Origin: Candidatus Dietzia intestinigallinarum
GTDB taxonomy: Bacteria; Actinomycetota; Actinomycetes; Mycobacteriales; Mycobacteriaceae
NCBI GenBank assembly: GCA_019119875.1
Contig: DWWG01000049.1
Span: 1-57,890, forward strand
Direction: 5' to 3'
Length of the DNA stretch: 57,890 nt
The notes beneath the pieces are model-generated. The model was given only the letters and a program-made list of their open reading frames with translations, was not told the origin of the DNA and ran no database searches. This document shows, one piece after another, positions 1-12,022 of the stretch; positions within the stretch are counted from its first letter, which is position 1; each line of letters begins with the position of its first letter. A program made the translations under genes and the position numbers.

Positions 1-2
1 GC

Positions 3-536
<534 letters not shown>

Positions 537-585
537 GCGCCCACTCGGGCCTGAGGGCACCAGCTTCACCACCGGGTCCGGACCG

Positions 586-604
586 GGAACGCCAGACGCG
601 TTCC
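586..604 (+). terminator. Short hairpin between gap and pgk
   Basis: GGAACG at 586-591 pairs with CGTTCC at 599-604 around a 7-nt loop, extended imperfectly by flanking CCGG/GGCC-type bases. There is no T tract, so this may be an attenuator or mRNA-processing hairpin rather than a full terminator. Confidence 0.3.
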
Positions 605-669
605 GGCCGGGCCCGGTCCGGCATCACCACACATCCCGCAACACAGCACCTCCCGGAGGAGTCCACCCC

Positions 670-1887
<1,218 letters not shown>

Positions 1888-1914
1888 CACCGTTCGTCGT
1901 CAACAGGAGAGAAC

Positions 1915-2700
1915 ATGGCACGCACCCCGCTCATCGCCGGCAACTGGAAGATGAACCTCAACCACCTCGAGGCCATCGCCCTGGTACAGAAGGTCGCCTT
2001 CGCGCTACCAGACAAGTATCTCGAGAAGGTGGATGTGGCGTTCATCCCGCCGTTCACCGACATCCGCGGCGTCCAGATCGTGATCGAGGGCGACAAGCTC
2101 GGCTTCGCATACGGCGCCCAGGACGTCTCCGTCCACGAATCCGGTGCGTACACCGGTGAGATCTCGGCAGCGATGCTCGCCAAGCTGGGCTGCACCTATG
2201 TCGTGGTAGGGCACTCGGAGCGCCGCGACTACCACTCCGAGTCCGACGACCTGGTGGCCGCCAAGGCTGCCGCCGCACACAAGCACGGGCTCGTTCCGAT
2301 CGTCTGCGTGGGGGAGAAGCTCGACATCCGCGAGGCGGGCGGGCACGTCTCCTTCGTCGTCGAGCAGCTCAAGGGATCCATCGCCGGACTGTCCGAGGAG
2401 CAGCTCGCCGACACGGTGATCGCCTACGAGCCGGTCTGGGCGATCGGCACGGGTAAGACCGCCTCGGCCGCCGACGCCCAGGAGGTCTGCGCGGCGATAC
2501 GGTCCGCGCTCGCCGAGATCGCCGGCTCGGAGACCGCCGAGAAGATGCGTGTGCTGTACGGGGGCAGCGTCAACGCCGCCAACGTCGGGGAACTCCTCGA
2601 GCAGCCAGATGTGGACGGCGGGCTGGTGGGCGGTGCCTCACTCAAACCTGACGAGTTCGCGAAGCTCTCGGCCATCGCCGCCGGGGGGCCGCTGCCCTGA
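1915..2700 (+). CDS. tpiA: Triose-phosphate isomerase
   Basis: Interconverts dihydroxyacetone phosphate and glyceraldehyde 3-phosphate. This 261-aa TIM barrel shows the substrate Lys in GNWKMNL near the N terminus, the catalytic His in VGHSERR, the catalytic Glu in [12 protein letters not shown] (start of the mobile loop), and the phosphate-binding YGGSV and GGASL motifs. The ATG follows an AGGAGA ribosome site. It is the third gene of the glycolytic run and is closed by a very strong GC-rich hairpin at 2720-2771. Confidence 0.97.
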   Translation: MARTPLIAGNWKMNLNHLEAIALVQKVAFALPDKYLEKVDVAFIPPFTDIRGVQIVIEGDKLGFAYGAQDVSVHESGAYTGEISAAMLAKLGCTYVVVGHSERRDYHSESDDLVAAKAAAAHKHGLVPIVCVGEKLDIREAGGHVSFVVEQLKGSIAGLSEEQLADTVIAYEPVWAIGTGKTASAADAQEVCAAIRSALAEIAGSETAEKMRVLYGGSVNAANVGELLEQPDVDGGLVGGASLKPDEFAKLSAIAAGGPLP

Positions 2701-2719
2701 TCCCGGCCCCTCGGTGCGT

Positions 2720-2771
2720 CCCGGTCAGGTGGCCGGGGCGCGCCGGGGACCGCCCCGGCCACCTGACCGGG
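2720..2771 (+). terminator. Strong hairpin after tpiA
   Basis: A perfect 21-bp inverted repeat: arms at 2720-2740 and 2751-2771 separated by 10 nt. No T run follows, which is common for high-GC actinobacterial terminators. It separates the glycolytic genes from secG. Confidence 0.7.
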
Positions 2772-2827
2772 TAGTCTGTACCGGTCGACACCCGACCGCC
2801 CGAACTGACGTGAGGCACGATCTCTCC

Positions 2828-3061
2828 ATGAAGCTCGCTCTGGACATCTTCCTGATCATCACCAGCATGCTGTTGATGCTGTTCATCCTGTTGCATCGCG
2901 GCAAGGGCGGCGGCCTGTCCTCGCTCTTCGGCGGTGGCGTCCAGTCCAGTCTCTCCGGTTCGAGTGTGGTCGAGCGGAACCTCGATCGAGTCACCGTGAT
3001 CGTGGCCGTGCTCTGGCTCATCGGCATCGTGGCCGTCGGGCTCGTGGTTCGATTCGGCTGA
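2828..3061 (+). CDS. secG: Preprotein translocase subunit SecG
   Basis: Small integral membrane subunit of the SecYEG protein-export channel. The 77-aa product has two hydrophobic segments (about residues 3-20 and 52-74) flanking the family loop HRGKGGGLSSLFGG. Start: the ATG at 2828 gives a protein of SecG length; the frame stays open upstream, but that extension would run through the tpiA terminator and has no SecG character. Location after tpiA is the usual actinobacterial arrangement. Confidence 0.93.
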   Translation: MKLALDIFLIITSMLLMLFILLHRGKGGGLSSLFGGGVQSSLSGSSVVERNLDRVTVIVAVLWLIGIVAVGLVVRFG

Positions 3062-3111
3062 CCACAGCTTCACCGATACGCATGTCGCGCGGCGAGAGCC
3101 CGCGTACAGGA

Positions 3112-3155
3112 AACGGGGTGCGGCCCTTCCGCTGTCGGAAGGGCCGCACCCCGTT
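3112..3155. terminator. Bidirectional terminator between secG and pgl
   Basis: A perfect 19-bp stem (3112-3130 with 3137-3155) with a 6-nt loop, lying between two convergent genes. It is AA on one flank and TT on the other, so it can serve both strands. Confidence 0.8.
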
Positions 3156-3187
3156 CATCGTGTCCGGTCGGATCAGTTCCCGTCAGA

Positions 3188-3910
3188 TCAGTGCAGCATC
3201 GACGCCGCGGGGCCGTCCAGATGGTACGTGGTGGTCTCCATACCCACGGCGCCGGCCACCGGCCACTCCGTGGGGTCGGCTCCCTCGATTCCGCGGGCGA
3301 CCGCTTCCGCCTTAGCATCGCCGGTCGCGACCACGAGCACATGCCTGGAGCGTCGAACCGCGGGAAGCGTGAAGGTGAGCCGCTCGGGCGGCGGCTTGGG
3401 GCAGTCGCGCACCCCCACCGCCAGGAGTTCGGTCTCCGCGACCGCAGGGGTGTGCGGGAAGATCGAATCGATGTGCCCCTCCGGGCCCATACCCAGGATC
3501 GTCACGTCGAACAGCGGCGCCTCTCCGCCGGGCAGAGCCGCGGCCGCCAGGAAGTCACTCGCCGCGGCATCGACGTCTGCGTTCTCGGCACTGCGTGCTG
3601 GCCACCGGTGCACAGTCGGCTTGTCGCCCAGTCCGTTCAACAGGGCCTCGTCGATCTGGCCGTCGTTTCGCTCCGGGTCACCGGCGGGAACGAAGCGCTC
3701 GTCGCCGAAGTATATGGTGACCCGCTCCCAGTCGATCTCGGCGTCGGCCAGGGCCGCCGCGGTTCTCACGCCCGCGCTGCCCCCGGTCAGGGACAGGACT
3801 GCTCGTCCGGTGGCCGCGATCCTCTCGTTGAGATGGCCGGTCACAGCCAGTGCGGCGGCCTCGGCGAGGCTGTCGATGTCCTGATGGATGAGATGGCGGA
3901 TGTCTGACAT
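3188..3910 (-). CDS. pgl: 6-phosphogluconolactonase
   Basis: Hydrolyses 6-phosphogluconolactone to 6-phosphogluconate, the second oxidative pentose-phosphate step. The 240-aa product belongs to the NagB/DevB-like SugarP isomerase fold: SLTGGSAG near residue 40, FGDERFVP near residue 70, and LGMGPEGHIDSIFPH around residue 145 carrying the catalytic-region His. The ATG at 3910 has a clean AGGAGC ribosome site just upstream; longer in-frame extensions run into opcA and are not credible. It is the last gene of the tkt-tal-zwf-opcA-pgl operon, 53 bp after opcA. Confidence 0.95.
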   Translation of the reverse strand: MSDIRHLIHQDIDSLAEAAALAVTGHLNERIAATGRAVLSLTGGSAGVRTAAALADAEIDWERVTIYFGDERFVPAGDPERNDGQIDEALLNGLGDKPTVHRWPARSAENADVDAAASDFLAAAALPGGEAPLFDVTILGMGPEGHIDSIFPHTPAVAETELLAVGVRDCPKPPPERLTFTLPAVRRSRHVLVVATGDAKAEAVARGIEGADPTEWPVAGAVGMETTTYHLDGPAASMLH

Positions 3911-3963
3911 CGGCGCTCCTTGGGTGGGGTGGTGTCGTTGTCCGGACCGAGATCGGTTGGGGC

Positions 3964-4884
3964 TCAGCGGATTGACGCCGAGGTGTAGATGACGCGATCG
4001 AAGCTGGCCAGCGCGTCGGCGTAAACCCCGTCCGTGTCCATGCGGCGGAGCTCCTCGGCCAGGCAGTCGGCGGTACTGCGCCTGACCATAGCGACCCGGG
4101 TCGGCGGCTGGCCGGTGATACGGAGTTCGGCGGCGGTGGGGCTGATCTGCTCGAGGACGATCGAGCCCGACGCACGTTCGAGCACGATCATCGACGGTCC
4201 CACGGCACGGTGGACGTCGATACCGAGACGGGAGGCCAGCCAACCGCCGGCGAGATCCACAGACGCTGCTCGTTCCGGTCCGCAGACCGTCGCTCCGGTG
4301 ATCGGCTCGAACGGAGGGCGGTCCAGGGTGGCGGCGAGGACGGATCGCCAGTGCGTGATGCGGGCCCACGCCAGATCGGTGTCACCGGGTGAGTAGCCGG
4401 CCGCTCGCTTCGCCAGAGCGTCGGTCGGGTGCCCCTCTGTGTCCGAGTCGACGATCCGGCGGCGGGCCAATCGCCCGACCTTGTCCCTGGACAGATGAGT
4501 GGGGGAGTGGCGCGGCCACCACACCGCCAGCGGGGTGTCCGGAAGCAGGAGCGGGGTCACGATCGAGGCGGACTGGGCCGCCATCGCCCCGGAGGTCCTG
4601 AGCACCACGACCTCGGCTGCACCCGCATCACCACCGACCCGGATCTGGGCGTCGAGTCGAGCCGGGTCGGCACGCAGTCCCCGGATCACCACGATCACAC
4701 GGCAGGGGTGCTCCCGACTCGCCTCGTTGGCCGCGTCGATGGCGGCTTCGCTTCCCCGGACGTGGTCGGTGACCACGATGAGCGTGAGAACGCGTCCGAT
4801 GGTGCTGAGCCCCGCCTCCTCGCGGATCTGCACCAGCTTCTTGGCGATCTCGCGGGTGGAGGTGTCGGTCAGGTCGATGATCAC
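3964..4884 (-). CDS. opcA: Glucose-6-phosphate dehydrogenase assembly protein OpcA
   Basis: OpcA is needed for assembly or redox activation of G6PDH in cyanobacteria and actinobacteria; it has no known catalytic residues. The 306-aa product starts [16 protein letters not shown] and contains GRVLTLIVV and HPCRVIVVIRG, matching the family N-terminal half. I chose the GTG at 4884: a GGAGG site lies 5 bases upstream, and the start forms a GTGA overlap with the zwf stop (4881-4884). An upstream in-frame ATG at 4896 lies inside zwf with no better signal. The operon position directly after zwf supports the call. Confidence 0.92.
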   Translation of the reverse strand: MIIDLTDTSTREIAKKLVQIREEAGLSTIGRVLTLIVVTDHVRGSEAAIDAANEASREHPCRVIVVIRGLRADPARLDAQIRVGGDAGAAEVVVLRTSGAMAAQSASIVTPLLLPDTPLAVWWPRHSPTHLSRDKVGRLARRRIVDSDTEGHPTDALAKRAAGYSPGDTDLAWARITHWRSVLAATLDRPPFEPITGATVCGPERAASVDLAGGWLASRLGIDVHRAVGPSMIVLERASGSIVLEQISPTAAELRITGQPPTRVAMVRRSTADCLAEELRRMDTDGVYADALASFDRVIYTSASIR

Positions 4885-6455
4885 GGTCGCCTCCATGCGC
4901 GGCCCGTGCGGGCCAGTATCTCGTCGGCGCCCTTCGGGCCCCAGGTCCCGGCCGGGTACTGCTCCGGAGTACCCTGCGATTCCCATTCCTCGAGGACCGG
5001 GTCGAGAAGCATCCAGCTGAGTTCGACCTCGCGCGAGACCGGAAACAGCGAGGGCTCGCCGAGCAGAACATCCAGGATGAGCCGCTCGTAGGCTTCGGGG
5101 GACGATTCCGTGAACGCCTCGCCGTAGGCGAAATCCATGTTGACGTCGCGGACCTCCATGGCGGTACCCGGCACCTTCGACCCGAATCGCAGGGTGACGC
5201 CCTCATCGGGCTGCACACGGATGACCAGTGCGTTCTGTCCCAGCTCCTGCGTCATGGTCGCATCGAACGGAAGATGGGGAGCCCGGCGGAAGACCACCGC
5301 GATCTCGGTCACACGTCGGCCGAGACGTTTTCCGGTGCGGAGGTAGAAGGGCACTCCGGCCCACCGCCGGTTGTGGACCTCCAGGGTGATGGCGGCATAG
5401 GTCTCCGTCGTGGATGAGGGGTCGTAGCCTTCCTCCTCCTTGAGCCCGACGACGTTCTCCGACCCCTGCCAGCCTCGGGCGTATTGTCCCCGAGCAGCGG
5501 TCTCTGATACGGGGAGCGCGAGCGAGGTCGACTCCAGCACCTTGGTCTTCTCAGCCCGCAGCGCGGCCGCCGAGAAGTCGGTGGGTTCCTCCATCGCGAC
5601 GAGCGCCATCAGCTGGATGAGGTGGTTCTGGATCACGTCGCGGGCCGCCCCGATGCCGTCGTAGTAGCCGGCGCGGCCACCCAGCCCGATGTCCTCGGCC
5701 ATCGTGATCTGGACGTGGTCCACATGATTGGCGTTCCAGACCGGCTCGAACAGCTGGTTGGCGAATCGCAAGGCCAGGATGTTCTGGACGGTCTCCTTAC
5801 CCAGGTAGTGGTCGATCCGGAACACCGAGTCCTCGGGGAACACCGCGCCCACGACCGCGTTGAGCTCTCGCGCGCTCTCCAGGTCGTGACCGAACGGCTT
5901 CTCGATCACCACGCGCCGCCAGGAACCTTCCGGCCCCCTGGTGCAGCCGGTCCGATCGAGCTGACGGCACACGATGGGGAAGTCGTCCGGGGGGATCGAC
6001 AGGTAGAACGCGTAGTTCCCCGCGGTACCGCGCTCGGATTCCAGTGCAGCCAGCTGCTCGGACAGCTGGTCGAAACCCTCGTCGGCATCGAACGTGCCGG
6101 TGACGAAGCGCAGGCCCGCGGCGAGCTGGTCCCACACGTCCTCCCGAAAAGGCGTCCGGCACTTCTCGCGAGCGCAGTCCCGCGCGAACTCGGCGAACTC
6201 CGCGTGGCGCCATTTCCGTCGCCCGAAGCCGATCAGTGCGAAGCCCGGCGGGAGGAGGCCACGATTGGCGAGGTCGTACACCGCCGGGATCAGCTTCTTC
6301 TTCGACAGGTCGCCGGTGACACCGAAGATCACCAGGCCCGACGGTCCGGCGATCCGCGGCAGCCGCCGGTCGCGCGGGTCGCGCAGGGGATTCTGCGGCA
6401 CCGGACCGGCAGCCCCGGACGCGTTCGGGACAGCTCCCCCCTCCGTGTGGTTCAC
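4881..6455 (-). CDS. zwf: Glucose-6-phosphate 1-dehydrogenase
   Basis: First oxidative pentose-phosphate enzyme, making NADPH and 6-phosphogluconolactone. The 524-aa product has the Rossmann motif [10 protein letters not shown] (residues about 45-54), EKPFGHD, and the active-site block RIDHYLGK at about 213-220. The N-terminal [19 protein letters not shown] stretch is the usual actinobacterial lead-in. The GTG start at 6455 overlaps the tal stop in a GTGA (6452-6455), implying translational coupling; no strong independent ribosome site is seen. opcA overlaps its other end in the same way. Confidence 0.96.
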   Translation of the reverse strand: MNHTEGGAVPNASGAAGPVPQNPLRDPRDRRLPRIAGPSGLVIFGVTGDLSKKKLIPAVYDLANRGLLPPGFALIGFGRRKWRHAEFAEFARDCAREKCRTPFREDVWDQLAAGLRFVTGTFDADEGFDQLSEQLAALESERGTAGNYAFYLSIPPDDFPIVCRQLDRTGCTRGPEGSWRRVVIEKPFGHDLESARELNAVVGAVFPEDSVFRIDHYLGKETVQNILALRFANQLFEPVWNANHVDHVQITMAEDIGLGGRAGYYDGIGAARDVIQNHLIQLMALVAMEEPTDFSAAALRAEKTKVLESTSLALPVSETAARGQYARGWQGSENVVGLKEEEGYDPSSTTETYAAITLEVHNRRWAGVPFYLRTGKRLGRRVTEIAVVFRRAPHLPFDATMTQELGQNALVIRVQPDEGVTLRFGSKVPGTAMEVRDVNMDFAYGEAFTESSPEAYERLILDVLLGEPSLFPVSREVELSWMLLDPVLEEWESQGTPEQYPAGTWGPKGADEILARTGRAWRRP

Positions 6456-7561
6456 GAACTCGTCTGCATCTCGTCGATCCGCGCCTTGACCGTGTCGAGG
6501 AGTCCGTCCCACGCGGTGACGAACTTCTCCACGCCCTGCTGTTCGAGGAGTGCGAAGACCTCGTCCAGATCGATGCCCTCGGCACGGAGCGCGTCGAGTG
6601 TGGCACGGGAGGCGGACGCCGAGCCGCGGACCGTGTCGCCCTCGACGACACCGTGGTCCGCGAAAGCCTCGATCGTGGCGAACGGCATGGTGTTGACGGT
6701 CCCGTGTGTCACCAGTCCCGTGACATACATGGTGTCCGGGTACGCCGGATCCTTGACTCCGGTGGACGCCCACAGGAGGCGCTGCGGCCGAGCGCCTCGT
6801 TCGGCCAGTGCGCCGAAACGACCGGCCGGGTCGAATACCTCGTTGAAGACCTCGTGACAGAGCCGGGCATTGGCCACGCCGGCTGCACCCCGGAGTTCGG
6901 AGCCCTCGGCCAGGCGCGAGTCGATCTCGGTGTCCAACCGGGAGACGAACACCGAGGCGACCGAGTGGATGGTCGACAGATCGAGGCCGTCGGACGCTGC
7001 ACGCTCGAGCCCGTCCAGATAGGACTCTGCGACCCTGCGGTACTGATCCACGGAGAAGATCAGTGTCACGTTGACGTCGATGCCCTTGCCGACGACCTCC
7101 GTGATCGCGGGAAGCCCGGCGGCCGTCGCCGGGATCTTGATCATGACGTTGGGCCGATCGACCACGGCAGACAGGTCGACCGCCTGGGTGACCGTCGCCT
7201 CCGTCTGGTGCGCCAGTCGCGGATCGACCTCGAGCGAGACACGACCGTCGACGCCGTCGGTGGCACGGTAGGTGTCGGCCAGTACGTCGCACGCATCGCG
7301 GACATCCGCGGTGGTCAGTGCCCGGACCACCGAGTCGACGTCCGGGTCGGCCGCCACCGCGTCGGCCAGGGCGCTCTCGTACGCCGAGGAGTCCGACAGC
7401 GCCGACTGGAAGATCGCCGGGTTGGTCGTGACTCCCACGACGGAGTAGGTCGACATCCGTGATTCGAGCTCGCCGGACACGATCAGCTGACGCGACAGGT
7501 CATCGAGCCAGACCGACACTCCGGCCGCGCTCAGCGCGGCGAGGTTGGCGTTGGTCATCAT
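6452..7561 (-). CDS. tal: Transaldolase
   Basis: Transfers a dihydroxyacetone unit between sugar phosphates in the non-oxidative pentose-phosphate branch. The 369-aa product is the longer actinobacterial transaldolase type: SVWLDDLSR near the N terminus, [10 protein letters not shown], and the Schiff-base Lys in MIKIPAT (about K142). It starts with ATGATG: the first ATG (7561) forms an ATGA overlap with the tkt stop; the second (7558) is better spaced from the GGGGAGG site that ends 1 base before the first ATG, so either may be used. Confidence 0.96.
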   Translation of the reverse strand: MMTNANLAALSAAGVSVWLDDLSRQLIVSGELESRMSTYSVVGVTTNPAIFQSALSDSSAYESALADAVAADPDVDSVVRALTTADVRDACDVLADTYRATDGVDGRVSLEVDPRLAHQTEATVTQAVDLSAVVDRPNVMIKIPATAAGLPAITEVVGKGIDVNVTLIFSVDQYRRVAESYLDGLERAASDGLDLSTIHSVASVFVSRLDTEIDSRLAEGSELRGAAGVANARLCHEVFNEVFDPAGRFGALAERGARPQRLLWASTGVKDPAYPDTMYVTGLVTHGTVNTMPFATIEAFADHGVVEGDTVRGSASASRATLDALRAEGIDLDEVFALLEQQGVEKFVTAWDGLLDTVKARIDEMQTSS

Positions 7562-9666
7562 GCCTCCCCGGTGACAGCCGCCAGCGATTCGCGGGCGGCG
7601 GTGACCACCGCGTCCGCGGTGATCCCGAACTCGTTGAACAGCGTCTGATAGGGGGCGGACGCACCGAAGTGCTCCAGCGACACGGCGCGGCCCGCATCAC
7701 CGAGGAAACGGTGCCAGGGCATCGCGACACCGGCCTCGACGGAGACCCGGGCGCGGACCGAGCGGGGGAGCACCGACTCGCGGTACTCCTGATCCTGCTG
7801 GTCGAAGAACTCCACACACGGCATCGAGACGACGCGGGTGGGTACGCCTTCCGCCTCGAGGACCTCGCGGGCCGCCACGGCGAGTTGGACCTCGGAACCC
7901 GTCCCGATCAGGATCACCTCGGGCGCGCCGGTGGATGCCTCCGTGAGAACGTATCCGCCACGCTCGACGCCCTCGCGGGCCAGCTCGGCGGTGCCCTCGA
8001 GCACCGGCACGTCCTGGCGGGTCAGGCACAGGCCCTTCGGTCCGTCCAGGGCCGCGAGCATGGCGCGCCACGCGGCGGCGGTCTCGTTCGCATCCGCCGG
8101 ACGCAGAATCGCGAGTCCGGGGATGGCACGCAGCGCCGCGAGCTGCTCGACCGGCTGGTGGGTGGGCCCGTCCTCGCCCAGGCCGATGGAGTCGTGTGTC
8201 CAGACGTAGTAGGCGTTGCTGCCCTGCAGCGCCGCCAGCCGCACGGCCGGACGCATGTACTCGCTGAAGATGAGGAACGTGCCGCCGTAGGGCCGGGTGG
8301 GGCCGTGGAGGGCGATGCCGTTGAGGATGGCGCCCATCGCGTGCTCACGGATACCGAAGTGCAGGTTCCGACCGTAGGGGGACGCGGTCCAGGTGTCGGT
8401 CGAGATGACGGAGGGACCGAAGGAGTCCGCACCCTTGATCGGCGTGTTGTTGGACCCGGCCAGATCAGCGGAACCGCCCCACAGCTCGGGCAGTGTGGCC
8501 GCCAACGCCTGGATGGCCGCGGCGGAGGCCTTGCGGGTGGCGACACCCTTCTCGTCGGCCTCCCAGGTCGGGAGCCCGGCGTCCCAGCCGTCCGGGAGCG
8601 CACCCGAGTAGAGGCGGTCGAACAGCGCTTTACGCTCGGGGTTCGCTTCCGCCCAGGCGTGGAACATGTCGCTCCACTGGGCGTGGATCCGCGCGCCCCG
8701 GTCCCGGGCGGCACGCGTGTGCGCGAGCACCTCCTCCTCGACAGTGAAAGGCGCGGTGCCGCCCATACCGAGCGCGGTCTTGACCGCGTCGACCTCATCC
8801 TGGCCGAGCGCCGCACCGTGCGAGGCCCCGGTGTTCATCATCGTGGGGGCCGGGTACGCGATGATCGTGCGGAGGACGATCAGCGACGGCTTGTCGGTGA
8901 CCGCGCGCGCATCGGCGATCGCCTCTTCGATCGCCGCGACGTCCTCGCCGCCGTTGACGGTCTGGACGTGCCAGCCGTAGGCCTCGTACCGGGCCGCGAC
9001 GTCCTCGGTGAAGGCGATCTTCGTGTCGTCCTCGATCGAGATCTCGTTGTCGTCATACACCGCGATGAGGTTGCCCAGCTGCTGCGTACCGGCGAGCGAC
9101 GACGCCTCGGCGGTCACACCCTCCTGGAGGTCACCGTCAGAGGCGACCACGTAGATGAAGTGGTCGAAGGGGCTCTTGCCCGCGGGGGCCTCCGGATCGA
9201 ACAGGCCGCGCTCGTACCGCGCCGCCATGGCCATGCCCACCGCAGAGGCCAGGCCCTGCCCGAGGGGGCCGGTGGTGATCTCCACACCGTCGGTGTGGTT
9301 CCACTCCGGATGTCCGGGGGTGAGGGAGCCCCAGGTGCGAAGGGCCTTCAGGTCCTCCAGTTCCAGACCGAACCCGGCGAGGTACAGCTGGATGTACTGG
9401 GTGAGGGAGCTGTGCCCGCAGGACAGGACGAACCGGTCCCGGCCGATCCATCTCGGGTCGGCGGGATCGTGCCGCATCACGCGCTGGTACAGCGTGTACG
9501 CGAGCGGTGCCAGGCTCATCGCCGTGCCCGGGTGGCCACTGCCGCAGTTCTGCACAGCTTCCGCCGCGAGCACTCGCGCGGTGTCGACCGCACGTGTGTC
9601 CAGGTCGGTCCAGTCGGATGGGTGGCGGGCGGTGGTGAGCTCGGTGATCTCCGACGCGCTGGTCAC
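7558..9666 (-). CDS. tkt: Transketolase
   Basis: Thiamine-diphosphate enzyme moving two-carbon units between sugar phosphates. The 702-aa product has the usual three-domain layout: [15 protein letters not shown] at about 40, the TPP-binding SDGDLQEG (about 175-182) with the downstream DDNEIS, the pyrimidine domain with [10 protein letters not shown] and the [10 protein letters not shown] loop, and a C-terminal domain. GTG start at 9666 with GGGAG about 10 bases upstream. First gene of the pentose-phosphate operon, divergent from ctaB. Confidence 0.97.
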   Translation of the reverse strand: MTSASEITELTTARHPSDWTDLDTRAVDTARVLAAEAVQNCGSGHPGTAMSLAPLAYTLYQRVMRHDPADPRWIGRDRFVLSCGHSSLTQYIQLYLAGFGLELEDLKALRTWGSLTPGHPEWNHTDGVEITTGPLGQGLASAVGMAMAARYERGLFDPEAPAGKSPFDHFIYVVASDGDLQEGVTAEASSLAGTQQLGNLIAVYDDNEISIEDDTKIAFTEDVAARYEAYGWHVQTVNGGEDVAAIEEAIADARAVTDKPSLIVLRTIIAYPAPTMMNTGASHGAALGQDEVDAVKTALGMGGTAPFTVEEEVLAHTRAARDRGARIHAQWSDMFHAWAEANPERKALFDRLYSGALPDGWDAGLPTWEADEKGVATRKASAAAIQALAATLPELWGGSADLAGSNNTPIKGADSFGPSVISTDTWTASPYGRNLHFGIREHAMGAILNGIALHGPTRPYGGTFLIFSEYMRPAVRLAALQGSNAYYVWTHDSIGLGEDGPTHQPVEQLAALRAIPGLAILRPADANETAAAWRAMLAALDGPKGLCLTRQDVPVLEGTAELAREGVERGGYVLTEASTGAPEVILIGTGSEVQLAVAAREVLEAEGVPTRVVSMPCVEFFDQQDQEYRESVLPRSVRARVSVEAGVAMPWHRFLGDAGRAVSLEHFGASAPYQTLFNEFGITADAVVTAARESLAAVTGEA

Positions 9667-9696
9667 TTGTGGTTCTCCCGGGGGTTAGGGGTGCGG

Positions 9697-9734
9697 CGCG
9701 GATCCGCGCGTATGTCGTGAACCACCTTAGTGGT
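9697..9734. promoter_or_regulatory. Two inverted repeats in the tkt/ctaB divergent region
   Basis: GCGCGGATCCGCGC (9697-9710) is a perfect 14-bp palindrome, and ACCAC-CTTA-GTGGT (9721-9734) is a second inverted repeat. Both lie between the divergent tkt and ctaB starts, where an operator for the pentose-phosphate operon would be expected. No regulator can be named. Confidence 0.3.
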
Positions 9735-9797
9735 CTCGCACACTCGGGGTTGTCCGGTCCCCGCCCCCGCTCTTTCGCGGACGCCGAGGCCGACACG

Positions 9798-9803
9798 TAC
9801 TAT
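9798..9803 (+). promoter_or_regulatory. Candidate -10 box for ctaB
   Basis: TACTAT lies about 40 bases upstream of the ctaB GTG, in the position of an actinobacterial -10 hexamer. No convincing -35 is seen. Confidence 0.35.
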
Positions 9804-9843
9804 CAGGCCAGTAGTGCGTTCACGTCTGCGGCAAGGAGTTACG

Positions 9844-10860
9844 GTGCACGATTCCACCCCGACCCGGAGTGGGGGGCCGTCCCTCTCCTCTCCAGAACCT
9901 TCGGGTCGGCCGGCTTCGTCCAGTGGGCCAGCTCGCGTGATCGACGTGGTGATGGCCTACATCGCGCTCACCAAGCCGCGGGTCATCGAACTGCTTCTGG
10001 TGGCGGCGATCCCCGCGCTGCTGCAGGCCGATCGCGGCCACATCCACCTGGGGCTCGTCCTTCTCACCCTTGTCGGTGGCTGGATGGGTGCGGCGAGCGC
10101 CAACTCGCTCAACATGGTTGTCGACTACGACATCGACCAGGTGATGAAGCGCACCGAGCGGCGGCCGCTCGCACGACATGCGATCACCCCGCGCGCAGCC
10201 CTGATCTTCGGACTGGCGCTCGGCGCGGCCAGCATGCTGTGGCTGGGACTGCTCGCCAACAGCTGGCTGGCAGCCTTCTTCATCCTCATCACGATCCTCT
10301 TCTACGTGATCGTCTACTCGATGATCCTCAAGCGCCGGACCGCCCAGAACGTCGTCTGGGGTGGCGCCGCCGGTTGCATGCCGGTCTTCGTCTCCTGGGC
10401 CGTGATCACCGACAACCTCCCCGAGGGCCAGCCCCACAACTGGTGGCAGGCGGTCGTGCTGTTCCTGGTGATCTTCTTCTGGACACCCCCGCACACCTGG
10501 GCGCTGGCGATGCGTTACAAGGAGGATTACAAGGCGGCCGGGGTCCCGATGCTCCCCGTGGTCATGTCCGAAGAGGGCGTCACCCGACGCATCACCATCT
10601 ACACCTGGGTGACGGTCCTGTGCACCTTTGCACTCATCCCCGCGGCCGGTTGGATCTACGCCGCCGGGGCACTGGGCTTCGGTGTGTGGTTCATCGTCAT
10701 GGCACACCGCCTTGAGGCGGGGGTCCGCCGGGGTGTCGAGGTCAAGCCGCTGAAGCTGTTCATCCTGTCGAACAACTACCTCGCCGGGGTGTTCGTGGCC
10801 CTGTCCATCGACGCCGTCCTGGGCCTGCAGACCATGGCCGAGTTCCTGCCCGTCCTCTGA
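9844..10860 (+). CDS. ctaB: Protoheme IX farnesyltransferase (heme O synthase)
   Basis: Integral membrane UbiA-family prenyltransferase that farnesylates heme B to heme O, the precursor of heme A for cytochrome aa3 oxidase. The 338-aa product has about eight to nine hydrophobic segments, the first Asp-rich motif [15 protein letters not shown] (residues 90-104), and the second conserved block [18 protein letters not shown] chose the GTG at 9844 because AAGGAG sits 7 bases upstream; the frame is open further upstream but that would add an Arg/Pro-rich tail over the promoter. ctaA lies about 3 kb away. Confidence 0.95.
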   Translation: MHDSTPTRSGGPSLSSPEPSGRPASSSGPARVIDVVMAYIALTKPRVIELLLVAAIPALLQADRGHIHLGLVLLTLVGGWMGAASANSLNMVVDYDIDQVMKRTERRPLARHAITPRAALIFGLALGAASMLWLGLLANSWLAAFFILITILFYVIVYSMILKRRTAQNVVWGGAAGCMPVFVSWAVITDNLPEGQPHNWWQAVVLFLVIFFWTPPHTWALAMRYKEDYKAAGVPMLPVVMSEEGVTRRITIYTWVTVLCTFALIPAAGWIYAAGALGFGVWFIVMAHRLEAGVRRGVEVKPLKLFILSNNYLAGVFVALSIDAVLGLQTMAEFLPVL

Positions 10861-10904
10861 CCCCGCACCGGGGACCGTCTCCACGACTCACGATACGAAC
10901 GCCT

Positions 10905-10934
10905 CGGCCCGACCCGGTTCCCGGGGTCGGGCCG
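10905..10934. terminator. Convergent terminator between ctaB and the quinone oxidoreductase
   Basis: A perfect 11-bp stem (10905-10915 with 10924-10934), loop 8 nt, between convergent genes. Confidence 0.65.
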
Positions 10935-10940
10935 GCACCG

Positions 10941-11909
10941 TCATCGAGCAGGGTCGAGCACTATCGACCCGGTGGTGAGACGTGACTGCAGCGCCCGGTG
11001 TGCTTCCGCGGCCTCGGTGAGACCGAATCTCGCCCCCACGCTCAGTCGGAGGGAACCGTCGACGATCCCTTCGAGCACCTCAGACGCCCGCTCCCGGTAC
11101 TCCTCGGTCGACGCGATGAAATCGGCCAGCGTAGGCCTGGTCAGGAACACCGAACCGGCCGAGTTGAGCCGCTGGGGATCGACCGGCGGAACCGGCCCGC
11201 TCGCCGCACCGAACAGGACCATCGAGCCGCGGCGAGCCAGCGATGCCAGGCTGTTGTCGAAGGTGTCCCTGCCGACCCCGTCGAAGACCACGGAGACGCC
11301 GCCGTCGGAGAGCTCACGGACGCGATCCGGGGTCGCCTCCGTGTACAGGAGCACATGGTCTGCGCCGAGAGCCCGGCACAGTTCCGCCTTCGCTTCCGTC
11401 GACGTGGTGGCGATGACCCGGAATTCCCGACTCACGGCGAGCTGGATCAACAGCTGCCCCACGCCTCCGGCGCCGGCGGTGATGAGCACCCAGTCGCCCG
11501 CCGCCGCCCGGTGCGTGTCGGTGATCAGATAGTGCGCGGTCAGTCCCTGCAGGAGCATCGACGCGGCGACGTCGTCGTCGACCCCCTCGGGCACCGCGAC
11601 GAGCGAGGTCGTCGGCGCCACCACGTACTGCGCGTAGGACCCGGGTACCTGGCACCACGCGACGCGATCGCCGGCCACCAGGTCCGACGAGTCCACCCCC
11701 ACGGCCTCGACGATCCCCGACCCCTCGCTCCCCGGCACGAACGGGAGGTCACGCGCGTAGATTCCTTCGCGGTAGTACGTGTCGATGAAGTTGACCCCCA
11801 CGGAACTGGTGCGGATCAGCACCTCACCCGGACCTGGCTCGGGGAGCGGCATCTCGACGGGGGTGAGGACGTCGGGGCCGCCGTGTTCGGTGATCTGGAT
11901 TGCACGCAT
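10941..11909 (-). CDS. NADPH:quinone reductase-like zinc-independent alcohol dehydrogenase
   Basis: Medium-chain dehydrogenase/reductase of the quinone oxidoreductase (Qor) group, 322 aa. It begins MRAIQITEHGGPDVL, the hallmark N terminus, then has VNFIDTYYREG, a GSEGSG motif, and the NADPH-binding loop AGAGGVGQLLIQLA around residue 150. The zinc-binding Cys/His residues of true alcohol dehydrogenases are absent, as expected. Start: ATG at 11909 is preferred over an in-frame GTG at 11927 because it matches the family N terminus. The physiological quinone or enone substrate cannot be read from sequence. Convergent with ctaB, as in Mycobacterium (Rv1454c). Confidence 0.9.
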   Translation of the reverse strand: MRAIQITEHGGPDVLTPVEMPLPEPGPGEVLIRTSSVGVNFIDTYYREGIYARDLPFVPGSEGSGIVEAVGVDSSDLVAGDRVAWCQVPGSYAQYVVAPTTSLVAVPEGVDDDVAASMLLQGLTAHYLITDTHRAAAGDWVLITAGAGGVGQLLIQLAVSREFRVIATTSTEAKAELCRALGADHVLLYTEATPDRVRELSDGGVSVVFDGVGRDTFDNSLASLARRGSMVLFGAASGPVPPVDPQRLNSAGSVFLTRPTLADFIASTEEYRERASEVLEGIVDGSLRLSVGARFGLTEAAEAHRALQSRLTTGSIVLDPAR

Positions 11910-12022
11910 GCCGCCCAGTATCCGCACCGGCGGCCCACCTCGCAGGAGAAGAACTGCTCCGGACCGGCTTCCAGGTTGGAGTGGCAGAAGGCGGGTAGGT
12001 GCAGAGGCGATAAGGTGAAACC

